Assembly (NCBI RefSeq): GCF_003290085.1
Contig: NZ_QMKJ01000001.1
Span: 310,001-374,000 of the forward strand
Source of the DNA: Aliidiomarina sp. B3213
GTDB lineage: Bacteria; Pseudomonadota; Gammaproteobacteria; Enterobacterales; Alteromonadaceae
Direction of reading: 5' to 3'
DNA length: 64,000 bases
Position numbers and translations under genes: made by a program. The stretch's first letter is position 1, and each line of letters opens with the position of its first letter. Of this stretch, positions 49,938-58,397 are shown piece after piece. A model generated the notes under the pieces. That model was given only the letters and a program-made list of their open reading frames with translations, was not told where the DNA came from and made no database searches.

Positions 49938-51140
49938 ATGTCTAAGCCAACCCATAATAATCTTCACGCAGACTCCATCGCCATTCACGGTGGTGCTGAA
50001 GTCGACGATCCTCAGGGTGCGCTGGTAGCGCCCATGTATCAAACCTCGACGTTTGTTTTCCCTAACGCTGAAACAGGCGGAGAACGTTTTGCTGGTGAAA
50101 CGTCTGGCTATGTTTATTCTCGTTTGGGGAATCCTACGGTACGGCAGCTCGAACAGCGCGTTGCTGCCCTAGAGGGTATGGAAGATGCTGCAGCTTCAGC
50201 GACCGGAATGGGAGCGGTAGCAGCCTCAACGATGGCTTTTTTAGAATCGGGAGACCATGTTGTTGCGTCTGACTGCATTTATGGCTGTAGTTTTGCGTTA
50301 TTTTCGCACCTTTTTAAAAAGTTTGGCATTGAGGTGTCTTTTGTAGACATGAGTGATGCGGAGAACATAGAGAGTGCGATTACAGAAAAGACTAAAATGG
50401 TGTTTTTGGAAACACCTGCGAATCCACACTTAAAAGTTATTGATCTCGCTCCGGTGGGTAAAGTTTGCCAAAAGCACAGCTTGAAGTTTGTCGTGGACAA
50501 TACTTTTATGACACCTCTTATGCAGAGCCCGCGTGAATTCGGCGCTGATCTTATCATTCACAGCGCAACCAAATATCTAAATGGTCACGGTGACGTTGTT
50601 GCAGGCATTGTTGCGGGTAGTGCAGAGGATATAGAGTTAATTAAGCTGACGACGCTAAAAGACATGGGCGCAACCATGTCACCACACGACGCTTGGCTAA
50701 TTTTAAGAGGTTTAAAAACGTTACCTATACGTATGCAACGGCATTGTCAGTCGGCACTTGAGGTTGTGGACTATTTACAGACTTTATCTCAGGTTAGTCA
50801 TGTGTATTTTCCGGGTTTACACTCAGAAAAAGAAGGCGCTTTGATCGGTGAAGATAAGCAAATGAAATCCGCAGGCGCTGTTATTGCTTTCGATATGGCT
50901 GGCGGTTATCAAGCTGCTGTAAAAATGCTGAACAGTCTCAATATGATTAAGCTTGCGGTAAGCCTTGGAGACGCGGAAACCCTTATTCAGCACCCAGCTT
51001 CAATGACTCATTCTCCGTTAACTCCAGAGGCTCGTGCACAAGCTGGGATAGGTGATGGCTTGGTGCGAATATCTATTGGTTTAGAGCATCCACAAGATAT
51101 TATTGCCGATCTCGAACAGGCGTTTTCAGACCTTAAGTAA
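49938..51140 (+). CDS. megL: Methionine gamma-lyase (PLP enzyme)
   Basis: Splits L-methionine to methanethiol, 2-oxobutyrate and ammonia. It has 400 residues of the Cys/Met metabolism PLP family. The PLP Lys is K212 in HSATKYLNGHGD; the residue that marks methionine gamma-lyases, Cys117 in YGCSFALF, is present, which argues against a cystathionine synthase or lyase. ATG 49938 follows AATAGGACGC; an in-frame upstream start adds 11 residues without support. A likely TyrR box overlaps its stop codon and serves phhA downstream. O-acetylhomoserine sulfhydrylase remains a less likely alternative. Confidence 0.88.
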   Translation: MSKPTHNNLHADSIAIHGGAEVDDPQGALVAPMYQTSTFVFPNAETGGERFAGETSGYVYSRLGNPTVRQLEQRVAALEGMEDAAASATGMGAVAASTMAFLESGDHVVASDCIYGCSFALFSHLFKKFGIEVSFVDMSDAENIESAITEKTKMVFLETPANPHLKVIDLAPVGKVCQKHSLKFVVDNTFMTPLMQSPREFGADLIIHSATKYLNGHGDVVAGIVAGSAEDIELIKLTTLKDMGATMSPHDAWLILRGLKTLPIRMQRHCQSALEVVDYLQTLSQVSHVYFPGLHSEKEGALIGEDKQMKSAGAVIAFDMAGGYQAAVKMLNSLNMIKLAVSLGDAETLIQHPASMTHSPLTPEARAQAGIGDGLVRISIGLEHPQDIIADLEQAFSDLK

Positions 51141-51153
51141 AGATTGGTTTACA
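51136..51153 (+). promoter_or_regulatory. TyrR box upstream of phhA
   Basis: AGTAAA-GATTGG-TTTACA matches the TyrR consensus TGTAAA-N6-TTTACA with a single mismatch. It spans the megL stop codon and lies 113 bases before phhA. Confidence 0.7.
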
Positions 51154-51167
51154 CAAGAGAAACATTT

Positions 51168-51204
51168 CCTCGGCAAGGATATTCGCAAGTCCTGTCGAGG
51201 TTTT
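51168..51204 (+). other. Hairpin in the phhA leader region
   Basis: CCTCG-G-CA-A-GGA (51168-51179) can pair with TCCTGTCGAGG (51190-51200) with one mismatch and one bulge; four T follow. It may be a weak terminator for megL or a leader hairpin for phhA. Confidence 0.35.
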
Positions 51205-51266
51205 AGTAAGCTTAAAGAATAAATTGCAGTTAAAGCAATGCAAAACAAGGTAATGAGGAGTGAAGT

Positions 51267-52070
51267 ATGGCTAAAAAAGAGAGCCAATACGTTTCAAAGT
51301 CGCCAGACGAGAACGGTGTAATTCATTGGACAGATGAAGAAAACCAAGTATGGCACGACCTAGTTGAGCGTCAATTAGAGATTATTCCAGGTAAAGCATG
51401 TGACGAGTACATGAAAGGGCTCGAGCTGATTGACCTGCCAAAAGACAGAATTCCTCAGCTTAGCGAAATCAATAAAGTTCTTGGGGAAACTACGGGCTGG
51501 CAAGTTGCTCGTGTACCTGCGCTAATTCCTTTCGACGAGTTTTTCCGCTTGTTAGCGAACAAACAATTTCCAGTAGCGACCTTTATTCGTACGCGGGAAG
51601 AGTTTGATTACCTGCAAGAACCTGATATTTTTCACGAAATATTTGGCCATTGCCCATTATTAACAAACCCAGCTTTCGCGCACTTTACACATCAGTATGG
51701 TCGTTTAGGCTACGCTGCTACGCCGAAGGAAAGAGTTTACTTAGCGCGCTTGTATTGGTTTACCGTGGAATTTGGGTTGTTGGAAACCGAAAAAGGCTTA
51801 CGTATCTACGGTGGCGGTATTCTTTCTTCACCAGGCGAGACCGTTTACTCAGTAGAGAGCGACAAGCCAGAGCGTCATCGCTTAGCGCCGTTGGATGCGC
51901 TGCGCACGCCATACCGTATCGATATTATGCAACCGGTTTACTATACGCTAAAAGACGTAAACCAATTATTTGAGATATCGGACATGGATATAATGGCGCT
52001 CGTTCACGAGGCTATGGAGCTAGGTTTGTTTGAACCTAAGTTCCCGCCGAAATCAAAAGATGCTGCGTAA
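51267..52070 (+). CDS. phhA: Phenylalanine-4-hydroxylase
   Basis: Iron and pterin-dependent enzyme of 267 residues that converts phenylalanine to tyrosine. The iron ligands are H123 and H128 in FHEIFGHCP and E168 in WFTVEFGL. It is the short bacterial form with no regulatory ACT domain. An AATGAGGAGTG Shine-Dalgarno precedes the ATG. It is paired with phhB, which recycles the pterin, and begins the Phe/Tyr breakdown block. Confidence 0.98.
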   Translation: MAKKESQYVSKSPDENGVIHWTDEENQVWHDLVERQLEIIPGKACDEYMKGLELIDLPKDRIPQLSEINKVLGETTGWQVARVPALIPFDEFFRLLANKQFPVATFIRTREEFDYLQEPDIFHEIFGHCPLLTNPAFAHFTHQYGRLGYAATPKERVYLARLYWFTVEFGLLETEKGLRIYGGGILSSPGETVYSVESDKPERHRLAPLDALRTPYRIDIMQPVYYTLKDVNQLFEISDMDIMALVHEAMELGLFEPKFPPKSKDAA

Positions 52071-52131
52071 ATAAATAGCCCTACGTACATATTTTAAATA
52101 TTTTACTTTTAACTTAAGAAGCGAATAAGCG

Positions 52132-52473
52132 ATGAGTGATTTAAAGAATCAAGAATGTGAAGCATGCCAAGCTGGTGCACCACAGGTTTCTGACGAAGAG
52201 TTGCCGGTGTTGATGAAAGAAATTCCAGATTGGGTTCCTGTAGCGCGTGACGGCGTTATGCAATTAGAGCGCGAGTATAAGTTTAAGAACTTTAAGCTGG
52301 CTTGGGCATTTTGCAATAAGGTTGCAGAGATGGCGGAAGACGAGTTTCACCACCCAACACTAACGTTGGAATGGGGGAAGTTAACCGTGACTTGGTGGAC
52401 GCATGCTATCCAGGGTCTCCATAAAAACGACTTTATTATGGCTGCAAAGACAGACGCTTTATTGGACAACTAA
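52132..52473 (+). CDS. phhB: Pterin-4a-carbinolamine dehydratase
   Basis: Regenerates the pterin cofactor of PhhA by dehydrating the 4a-carbinolamine. It has 113 residues. The active-site pattern [22 protein letters not shown] is typical, with the HH pair at about residues 75-76. It lies 61 bp after phhA with no terminator between, so they share a transcript. Confidence 0.97.
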   Translation: MSDLKNQECEACQAGAPQVSDEELPVLMKEIPDWVPVARDGVMQLEREYKFKNFKLAWAFCNKVAEMAEDEFHHPTLTLEWGKLTVTWWTHAIQGLHKNDFIMAAKTDALLDN

Positions 52474-52496
52474 GCTTAGTTTGACCCTAAGATGCT

Positions 52497-52533
52497 AAAA
52501 CGCCGTATGTGTTGAAACATACGGCGTTTTTTT
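52497..52533 (+). terminator. Rho-independent terminator after phhAB
   Basis: A perfect 14-bp stem (AAAACGCCGTATGT at 52497-52510 with 52517-52530), a 6-base loop and seven T. It parts phhAB from tyrR. Confidence 0.92.
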
Positions 52534-52571
52534 GTGGCTAAAGGAACGCGAACGATATTACGGATTTCATC

Positions 52572-52610
52572 CTGATTTTAAAGCAATATATCTGTATAAT
52601 TTTATTTACA
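52572..52610 (+). promoter_or_regulatory. tyrR promoter overlapped by a TyrR box
   Basis: A perfect -10 TATAAT (52595-52600) lies 17 bases after a weak -35 CTGATT (52572-52577). A TyrR box TGTATA-ATTTTA-TTTACA (52593-52610, one mismatch) covers the -10, which suits autorepression. Confidence 0.68.
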
Positions 52611-52634
52611 GTTTGTTATTAGGCGTTAATTTAT

Positions 52635-54188
52635 ATGCGTTTGGAAATTACATGTACGGACAGGCTTGGTATCTGCCAAGACGTACTTACGATTTTAAAA
52701 GAAGACGAAATCGACTTGCGCGGCATTGAAGTGGATCCGATTGGTAAAATATACCTAAGCTTTCCTTCTTTAGAGTTTAGTCAGTTTCAAACATTAATGC
52801 CGAAGATACGAAGAATACCCAATGTTTCTGACGTAAAGACCATTCCGTACTTACCTTTCGAACGAGAGCATTTTGAATTCGATTTGTTGTTGAGCACACT
52901 GCCTAACCCAGTGATTAGTGTTGATGACAAAGGGCGCATCGATATCACCAACAGCGCTGCAGAAGCTTTGTTAGGAGCTGATAAAGCCTCGTTAAAAAAC
53001 GCGGATGTTCGTGACATGGTGCAAGGCTTGCCGCAAAGATGGCTGGAGAAAAGCCCGACAGAGCCTCAGCAAGAGCCTTTAAAAATTGGCGGCCAATGGT
53101 TTCTGTCCCAACTTCTCCCGGTTTGGGTCAAAGACGCTGACGGAGAGCCTGCATTTGCGGGAGCGGTGATTCATGGTCAAGCAGAGCCTATGCTTACCGA
53201 GCGCCAAGCTGGTGTAACCAAAAGTCCTTTCGACCAGGTTTTAACTCAGCATAGCGGAGTGAAACGCGTGATTCGTGATGCCATGCGCATGGCACAGCTA
53301 GACGCTCCGTTATTAATAGAGGGCGAAACGGGTGTCGGTAAAGAATTAATTGCTAAGGCTTGCCACCAGTCGAGTAGCCGATGGGAAGAGCCGTTTTTAG
53401 CGGTGAATTGTGGAGCTTTACCCGACAACGTAGCGGAAGGTGAGCTTTTTGGTTATGGAGCGGGCATTTTTTCTCATCATCCTGAAGGAAAGAAGGGGAT
53501 ATTTGAGCAAGCGAATGGCGGTACTGTGTTGCTGGACTCTGTTGGAGACATGTCTAGGGAACTACAAGCGAAACTATTACGCTTTTTAGAGAATGGCGAA
53601 TTTCGCCGTATCGGAGAAGAGCAAGTGGTTGAGGTTAATGTACGACTTATTTGCTTGGCGCGAGGGGAATTACTAGAACGGGTAGAGCAAGGTGCGTTTA
53701 GGGAAGACCTTTATTACAGGCTTAATGTGCTAAGCCTGTATTTGCCGCCATTGCGCGAACGTAAAGGTGACGTGGGCTTGTTAGCCGAACATTTCCTGTA
53801 TCGATTTTGCCAACAATTACAGCGTCCGCTCGCCAAACTATCGAAACGATGCGCGGATTATCTTAATCAATATCATTGGCCAGGAAATGTGAGGCAGTTG
53901 GAGAACTCACTCTATCGGGCCGTATCGATGCTAGAAGGTAATATTCTTGAACCTCATCATATAAGACTTCCAGAAGCTTCTGCCGCGGAGGATTCGCTGG
54001 CTATCTCTTTAGAGGATGAATCACTTGAAACTGCGGTTAAACGATTTGAAGCTTCATTGTTAAAGCGTTTGTATCCGAGTTACCCAAGTACTCGCCAGTT
54101 GGCGCAAAAGCTAGGATTAAGTCATACCGCAATTGCGAACAAACTGCGTGATTACGGAATTGGAAAGCAAAGAAAAACGAAGAGTTAA
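52635..54188 (+). CDS. tyrR: Aromatic amino-acid regulator TyrR (PhhR-like)
   Basis: Transcription regulator of 517 residues (E. coli 513) that binds tyrosine, phenylalanine or tryptophan. An N-terminal ACT domain (about 1-70), a PAS domain (about 80-185), an AAA+ domain (about 200-430) with Walker A GETGVGKE, and a Fis-like helix-turn-helix at the C-terminus (TRQLAQKLGLSHTAIANKL) are in the usual order. The sigma-54 loop GAFTGA is missing (the region reads GYGAGIFSHHPEG), so it acts on sigma-70 promoters. Its place between phhAB and hppD makes it the likely local regulator of both. Confidence 0.95.
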   Translation: MRLEITCTDRLGICQDVLTILKEDEIDLRGIEVDPIGKIYLSFPSLEFSQFQTLMPKIRRIPNVSDVKTIPYLPFEREHFEFDLLLSTLPNPVISVDDKGRIDITNSAAEALLGADKASLKNADVRDMVQGLPQRWLEKSPTEPQQEPLKIGGQWFLSQLLPVWVKDADGEPAFAGAVIHGQAEPMLTERQAGVTKSPFDQVLTQHSGVKRVIRDAMRMAQLDAPLLIEGETGVGKELIAKACHQSSSRWEEPFLAVNCGALPDNVAEGELFGYGAGIFSHHPEGKKGIFEQANGGTVLLDSVGDMSRELQAKLLRFLENGEFRRIGEEQVVEVNVRLICLARGELLERVEQGAFREDLYYRLNVLSLYLPPLRERKGDVGLLAEHFLYRFCQQLQRPLAKLSKRCADYLNQYHWPGNVRQLENSLYRAVSMLEGNILEPHHIRLPEASAAEDSLAISLEDESLETAVKRFEASLLKRLYPSYPSTRQLAQKLGLSHTAIANKLRDYGIGKQRKTKS

Positions 54189-54189
54189 C

Positions 54190-54207
54190 TGTAAACAATG
54201 AGTTACA
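54190..54207 (+). promoter_or_regulatory. TyrR box 1 upstream of hppD
   Basis: TGTAAA-CAATGA-GTTACA, one mismatch to TGTAAA-N6-TTTACA. It lies directly behind the tyrR stop codon. Confidence 0.65.
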
Positions 54208-54220
54208 CTTTGATGGTTGT

Positions 54221-54238
54221 TGTAACTATTTATTTACA
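54221..54238 (+). promoter_or_regulatory. TyrR box 2 upstream of hppD
   Basis: TGTAAC-TATTTA-TTTACA, one mismatch to the consensus. Its start is 31 bases after that of box 1, about three helical turns. Confidence 0.65.
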
Positions 54239-54271
54239 AAAATAGTCGGTTTTAGGCTGATGTCTAGCCAG

Positions 54272-54289
54272 TGTTTTATATAGTTTACA
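54272..54289 (+). promoter_or_regulatory. TyrR box 3 (weak) upstream of hppD
   Basis: TGTTTT-ATATAG-TTTACA: a full right half-site and a poor left half (three mismatches). Its start is 51 bases after that of box 2, about five helical turns, so all three would lie on one DNA face. Confidence 0.45.
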
Positions 54290-54450
54290 ATTAGAGTGGT
54301 TAACCCCCATTTTCGGTGTTGTGTCTAAAGCTAGTCAAATGGCAGTAGGCACGTTACAAAGAGCACGATATAAAACAACCGAAGCACACTGTCGTTGACC
54401 ATAACCGATGGCGAGACGGTGCTAAAAGTAACAAATAGGAGTGAAGAAAT

Positions 54451-55527
54451 ATGAGTGATCACGGCATTAACCCGCTTGGAACAGACGGTTTTGAATTTGT
54501 TGAGTACACAGCGCCTGACGAAAAGGGCATTAACGACCTTAAAGACCTGTTTAAGTTACTCGGCTTCACTGAAGTTGCGAAGCACCGCCGTAAGCAAGTT
54601 TGGTTGTATAAACAAAATGATATTAACTTCATTGTAAACGCACAGCCTAGTTCTCAAGCAGAGAACTTTGCGTCTGCTCACGGGGCTAGCGTATGTGGTA
54701 TGGCGTTTCGTGTAAAAGATGCAGAGCACGCATTCCAACACGCTATCGCGAATGGTGCGAAAGAATTTAAGTCTGACGTAGGCATGATGGAAATCAACAT
54801 TCCAGCGGTTTACGGTATTGGCGAAAGTGCGTTGTATTTTGTTGACCGTTACGGTCAGAAAACCATTTATGACATCGATTTCGAGTTTTATGAAAACTGG
54901 GAATCTCAGATGACTGAAAACCAAGTAGGTATGGATTACGTTGACCACCTTACTCACAACGTTTTCCGCGGCAATATGGACCTTTGGGCTGGCTTCTACG
55001 AGCGTATTGGTAACTTCCGTGAAGTTCGCTATTTCGATATCGAAGGTAAGCTGACAGGTCTTCTTAGCCGTGCTATGACCTCACCTTGTGGCAAGATTCG
55101 TATTCCAATTAACGAATCTCACGACGACAAGTCGCAAATCGAAGAGTACTTGCGTGAATACAACGGTGAAGGCATTCAGCATATTGCCATGAGCACAAAC
55201 AACATTTACGACACCGTTCGTGGGTTACGTGAAGGTGGTATGGAATTTATGCCAACGCCAGATACGTATTACGAGAAAATTGACGAGCGTGTTGAAGGGC
55301 ACACTGAGAACGTTGATGACTTGCGCGACTTGCGTATTCTTATTGACGGCGCTCCAATGAAAGACGGTATTTTACTTCAAATCTTTACAAAGACCGTTAT
55401 CGGGCCAGTGTTCTTCGAGATTATCCAACGTAAAGGTAACGAAGGTTTCGGTGAAGGTAACTTCAAAGCATTGTTCGAGTCTATTGAAGAAGACCAAATA
55501 CGCCGTGGAGTGTTAAGCGATGCGTAA
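54451..55527 (+). CDS. hppD: 4-hydroxyphenylpyruvate dioxygenase
   Basis: Iron enzyme that turns 4-hydroxyphenylpyruvate into homogentisate. It has 358 residues in two vicinal-oxygen-chelate repeats. The iron ligands are H166 (VDHLTHN), H244 (IQHIAMST) and E323 (FFEIIQRKG). The substrate-gating C-terminal region EGNFKALFESIE is intact. It overlaps hmgA by 8 bp and opens the four-gene homogentisate operon. The transaminase that makes its substrate from tyrosine is not in the window. Confidence 0.98.
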   Translation: MSDHGINPLGTDGFEFVEYTAPDEKGINDLKDLFKLLGFTEVAKHRRKQVWLYKQNDINFIVNAQPSSQAENFASAHGASVCGMAFRVKDAEHAFQHAIANGAKEFKSDVGMMEINIPAVYGIGESALYFVDRYGQKTIYDIDFEFYENWESQMTENQVGMDYVDHLTHNVFRGNMDLWAGFYERIGNFREVRYFDIEGKLTGLLSRAMTSPCGKIRIPINESHDDKSQIEEYLREYNGEGIQHIAMSTNNIYDTVRGLREGGMEFMPTPDTYYEKIDERVEGHTENVDDLRDLRILIDGAPMKDGILLQIFTKTVIGPVFFEIIQRKGNEGFGEGNFKALFESIEEDQIRRGVLSDA

Positions 55528-56653
55528 ATGGATCAGTTTTCCGAAGAAAGTCGGGCGTGCGTCGAAACAAGCGCATGCTGACTTTCCGGAAGAAGCGATT
55601 TATGAACGTGAAACGGGCCGAAGTGGTTTCTTCGGCCCTGCGAGTCATTTTCACCACACACATGCACCTACAGGGTGGAGTGATTGGGAAGGGCCGTTGA
55701 GACCTCGAGCTTTCAATTTCCACGAGCTCGGTGGTTTAGACGTGTCTTCGCCTTGGAAAGTACCTAATCTACTATTCAACGCGAGCTGTAAATTCCGCCT
55801 ATGGGATTTATTTGAACCCATGAAAAAGCTTGCCCGAAACGCGGACGGCGACGAGTTATTGTTTGTACATGAGGGTGGTGGAGAGCTGTTTTGTGACTAT
55901 GGTCACTTAACGATTCGTGATGGTGACTACATTGTTATTCCGCGCTCTACGAATTGGCGTATTGAGCCGAATGAGAAGATGCGGATTGTCATGATTGAAG
56001 CAACGAATGGAGCGTATCAGCTACCCGACAAAGGTTTGGTAGGTAACCATGCGATTTTTGACCCCGCATGTTTAGACGTTCCTGAAATTGATGAAGCGTT
56101 TCAGGCTCAATACAGCGAAGAAAGTTGGCAGGTTGAGGTTAAGCGTCATGGTGAAGTTTCCGTGATCACTTTCCCCTTCAATCCGCTCGACGCTGTGGGT
56201 TGGCATGGTGACTTAGCGCCAGTACGTGTGAATTGGCGAGACTTTAGACCGCTAATGAGTCACCGTTATCATTTACCTCCGTCTGCGCACACGACCTTTG
56301 TTGCAGATCGGTTTGTGGTATGTACTTTTGTTCCTCGTCCTATTGAGAGTGACCCTGGGGCGTTAAAGGTACCTTTTTATCACAATAATGATGACTACGA
56401 TGAAGTGTTGTTTTACCACGCTGGGGACTTTTTCAGCCGAGACAACATTGAACGCGGAATGGTTACGTTCCACCCAGCTGGTTTTACCCATGGGCCACAT
56501 CCAAAAGCCTTTAAAGCTGGCTTGGAGCATAAAAAGAAATTCACAGACGAAGTCGCGGTTATGCTAGATACCCGAGATTCACTTGAGGTTGGCGAAGTTG
56601 CCAACACAGTGGAGTTCCGCGAGTACGTGAACAGTTGGCAGGAGAAGAAATAA
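55520..56653 (+). CDS. hmgA: Homogentisate 1,2-dioxygenase
   Basis: Opens the homogentisate ring to maleylacetoacetate. It has 377 residues, shorter than the 430-440 of the Pseudomonas and human forms, as in several marine relatives. The cupin-type iron site is seen in the C-terminal half (YDEVLFYHAGDFF and FHPAGFTHGPHP with its His pair). It starts within hppD and ends with a TAATG overlap with fahA. The N-terminus is rich in basic residues (RKWISFPKKVGRASKQ) rather than having the longer family N-terminal arm. Confidence 0.93.
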   Translation: MRKWISFPKKVGRASKQAHADFPEEAIYERETGRSGFFGPASHFHHTHAPTGWSDWEGPLRPRAFNFHELGGLDVSSPWKVPNLLFNASCKFRLWDLFEPMKKLARNADGDELLFVHEGGGELFCDYGHLTIRDGDYIVIPRSTNWRIEPNEKMRIVMIEATNGAYQLPDKGLVGNHAIFDPACLDVPEIDEAFQAQYSEESWQVEVKRHGEVSVITFPFNPLDAVGWHGDLAPVRVNWRDFRPLMSHRYHLPPSAHTTFVADRFVVCTFVPRPIESDPGALKVPFYHNNDDYDEVLFYHAGDFFSRDNIERGMVTFHPAGFTHGPHPKAFKAGLEHKKKFTDEVAVMLDTRDSLEVGEVANTVEFREYVNSWQEKK

Positions 56654-57678
56654 TGAAATTAGCGACATATCGCGACGGCACGCGTGACGGACACCTTGTT
56701 GTTGTCAGTAGAGACCTTAAACGCGCAGTAGCTGTTCCTGAAATTGCCGCGACTATGCAGCAGGCGATTGACCAATGGGATTCGCTTGAGAGCAAATTGA
56801 AAGAAGTTTATATCGCTTTGAATAATGGCAAGTTAAATGATGACTTTGCGTTTGAAGAAGCGAAGTGCGAGTCGCCTTTACCTCGCGCCTTTCATTGGGC
56901 AGACGGCAGTGCGTATGTGAATCACGTTGAGCTAGTACGTAAAGCTCGTGGTGCGGAAATGCCCCCAAGTTTTTGGGAAGACCCATTAATGTATCAGGGT
57001 GGTTCAGACGCATTTATTGGCCCTCGTGAAGATGTGCCGCTTCCAAGTGATGATTGGGGCATCGATTTTGAAGGTGAAGTTGCGGTAATTACAGACGATG
57101 TGCCGATGGGTATCGAACCAACTCATGCGCAGAATCACATTAAATTATTAATGTTGGTGAACGACGTTTCTTTGCGTGGCTTAATTCCCGGAGAGTTAGC
57201 GAAGGGCTTTGGGTTTTATCAGTCTAAACCTTCTTCTGTGTTTTCTCCGGTTGCAGTAACTCCAGACGAGTTAGGTGACAAATGGGAAGATGCGAAGGTT
57301 CACCTACCGTTGATTTCTACGTATAACGACAAGCTCTTTGGCAAGCCGAATGCAGGACAAGATATGACCTTTAATTTCGGTCAGCTTATAGCGCATGCAG
57401 CAAAGTCTCGTCCTCTTTCAGCTGGCACCATTATCGGTTCTGGAACCGTGTCGAATAAACAGGGTACGGACCATGGCTCTGCCGTTGAAGAAGGTGGTGT
57501 GGGTTATAGTTGTATCGCTGAGATTCGCATGATTGAAACGATTCGTGATGGCAAACCAACAACACCATTTATGTCTTTTGGTGACCGTATTCGTATCGAA
57601 ATGTTCGATGACAAAGAACAGTCTATTTTCGGTGCGATCGACCAGAAAATGGTGAAGTACGCAGGTCCTAACGCATGA
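56653..57678 (+). CDS. fahA: Fumarylacetoacetate hydrolase family protein
   Basis: Last step of tyrosine breakdown: splits fumarylacetoacetate into fumarate and acetoacetate. It has 341 residues, the FAH-fold form common in marine gammaproteobacteria. The metal-binding block DWGIDFEGEVAVI (about 135-147) and the region SAGTIIGSGTVSNKQG (about 256-271) are typical. ATG 56653 overlaps the hmgA stop; an in-frame upstream TTG would put six extra residues within hmgA and is not needed. Confidence 0.93.
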   Translation: MKLATYRDGTRDGHLVVVSRDLKRAVAVPEIAATMQQAIDQWDSLESKLKEVYIALNNGKLNDDFAFEEAKCESPLPRAFHWADGSAYVNHVELVRKARGAEMPPSFWEDPLMYQGGSDAFIGPREDVPLPSDDWGIDFEGEVAVITDDVPMGIEPTHAQNHIKLLMLVNDVSLRGLIPGELAKGFGFYQSKPSSVFSPVAVTPDELGDKWEDAKVHLPLISTYNDKLFGKPNAGQDMTFNFGQLIAHAAKSRPLSAGTIIGSGTVSNKQGTDHGSAVEEGGVGYSCIAEIRMIETIRDGKPTTPFMSFGDRIRIEMFDDKEQSIFGAIDQKMVKYAGPNA

Positions 57679-58313
57679 AGCTATACGGCTATTGGCGTTC
57701 ATCAGCCAGTTATCGTGTAAGAATTGCTTTGGCATTGAAAGAGCTTTCATACGAAAGCTTCTCGGTTCACTTGGTTAAAGATGGTGGGGAGCAAAAGCTT
57801 CCCGCCTATAAAGAGTTAAATCCAGCGCAACTGGTGCCAACTTTCATAGATGGTGACGTGAAGCTTAATCAGTCACTCGCTATCATTGAGTATCTTGATC
57901 AGGTTTACCCAGAACATCGACTTATTCCTGAAGACCCAAAAGAAGCCGCCATAGTACGCATGTTAGCGTTAGACATGGCGGCTGATTTACAACCCATTAC
58001 CAACTTGCGAATTTTGCAGTATGTAGCGGGTGAGCTTGATGCTGGTGACGAAGGAAAAGTAGCGTGGATTCACCATTGGGTTGAAAGGGCGTTCACGGCT
58101 TTTGAAGCGCGTCTTCAAAAAACAGCCGGTCGTTGTTGTTTTGGGGACCAAGTAACACTTGCGGATATTTGCTTAGTTCCACAAGTGTACAATGCTCAAC
58201 GCTTCGGTGTAGACCTTTCTGCATATCCTAAGTTAATGGCGGTGAACGATTATGTTTGTTCACTTCCAGCTTTCCAACAGGCGCGACCAGAAGCACAACC
58301 TGACGCGCAGTAA
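57675..58313 (+). CDS. maiA: Maleylacetoacetate isomerase (zeta-class GST)
   Basis: Glutathione-dependent isomerase of 212 residues that makes fumarylacetoacetate. The zeta-class motif SSASYRVRIALALKEL with the catalytic Ser (about residues 9-10) is at the N-terminus, and LNQSLAIIEYLDQVYP binds glutathione. The helical C-terminal domain is complete. It overlaps fahA by four bases and ends the operon. Confidence 0.96.
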   Translation: MKLYGYWRSSASYRVRIALALKELSYESFSVHLVKDGGEQKLPAYKELNPAQLVPTFIDGDVKLNQSLAIIEYLDQVYPEHRLIPEDPKEAAIVRMLALDMAADLQPITNLRILQYVAGELDAGDEGKVAWIHHWVERAFTAFEARLQKTAGRCCFGDQVTLADICLVPQVYNAQRFGVDLSAYPKLMAVNDYVCSLPAFQQARPEAQPDAQ

Positions 58314-58330
58314 AAGCAATTAACCGCAAC

Positions 58331-58358
58331 AGCGCTCGCAGTTTGCGAGCGCTTTTGC
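58331..58358 (+). terminator. Terminator after hppD-hmgA-fahA-maiA
   Basis: A perfect 10-bp GC-rich stem AGCGCTCGCA (58331-58340) with TGCGAGCGCT (58344-58353), a 3-base loop and TTTTGCTTT-type tail. Confidence 0.88.
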
Positions 58359-58397
58359 TTTAATGTCCTTTCATTATTTATCAACTGGAATAGCAGT

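Noticed and set aside
49938-51140. Cystathionine gamma-synthase or beta-lyase as the identity of the PLP enzyme
   Set aside because: The Cys at position 117 in YGCSFA and the overall pattern fit methionine gamma-lyase, and the setting is catabolic.
52635-54188. Sigma-54 activator role for TyrR
   Set aside because: The GAFTGA loop is absent, so contact with sigma-54 is not expected.
54556-54957. 133-residue open frame antisense to hppD
   Set aside because: Shadow of the conserved hppD coding frame with no supporting signal.
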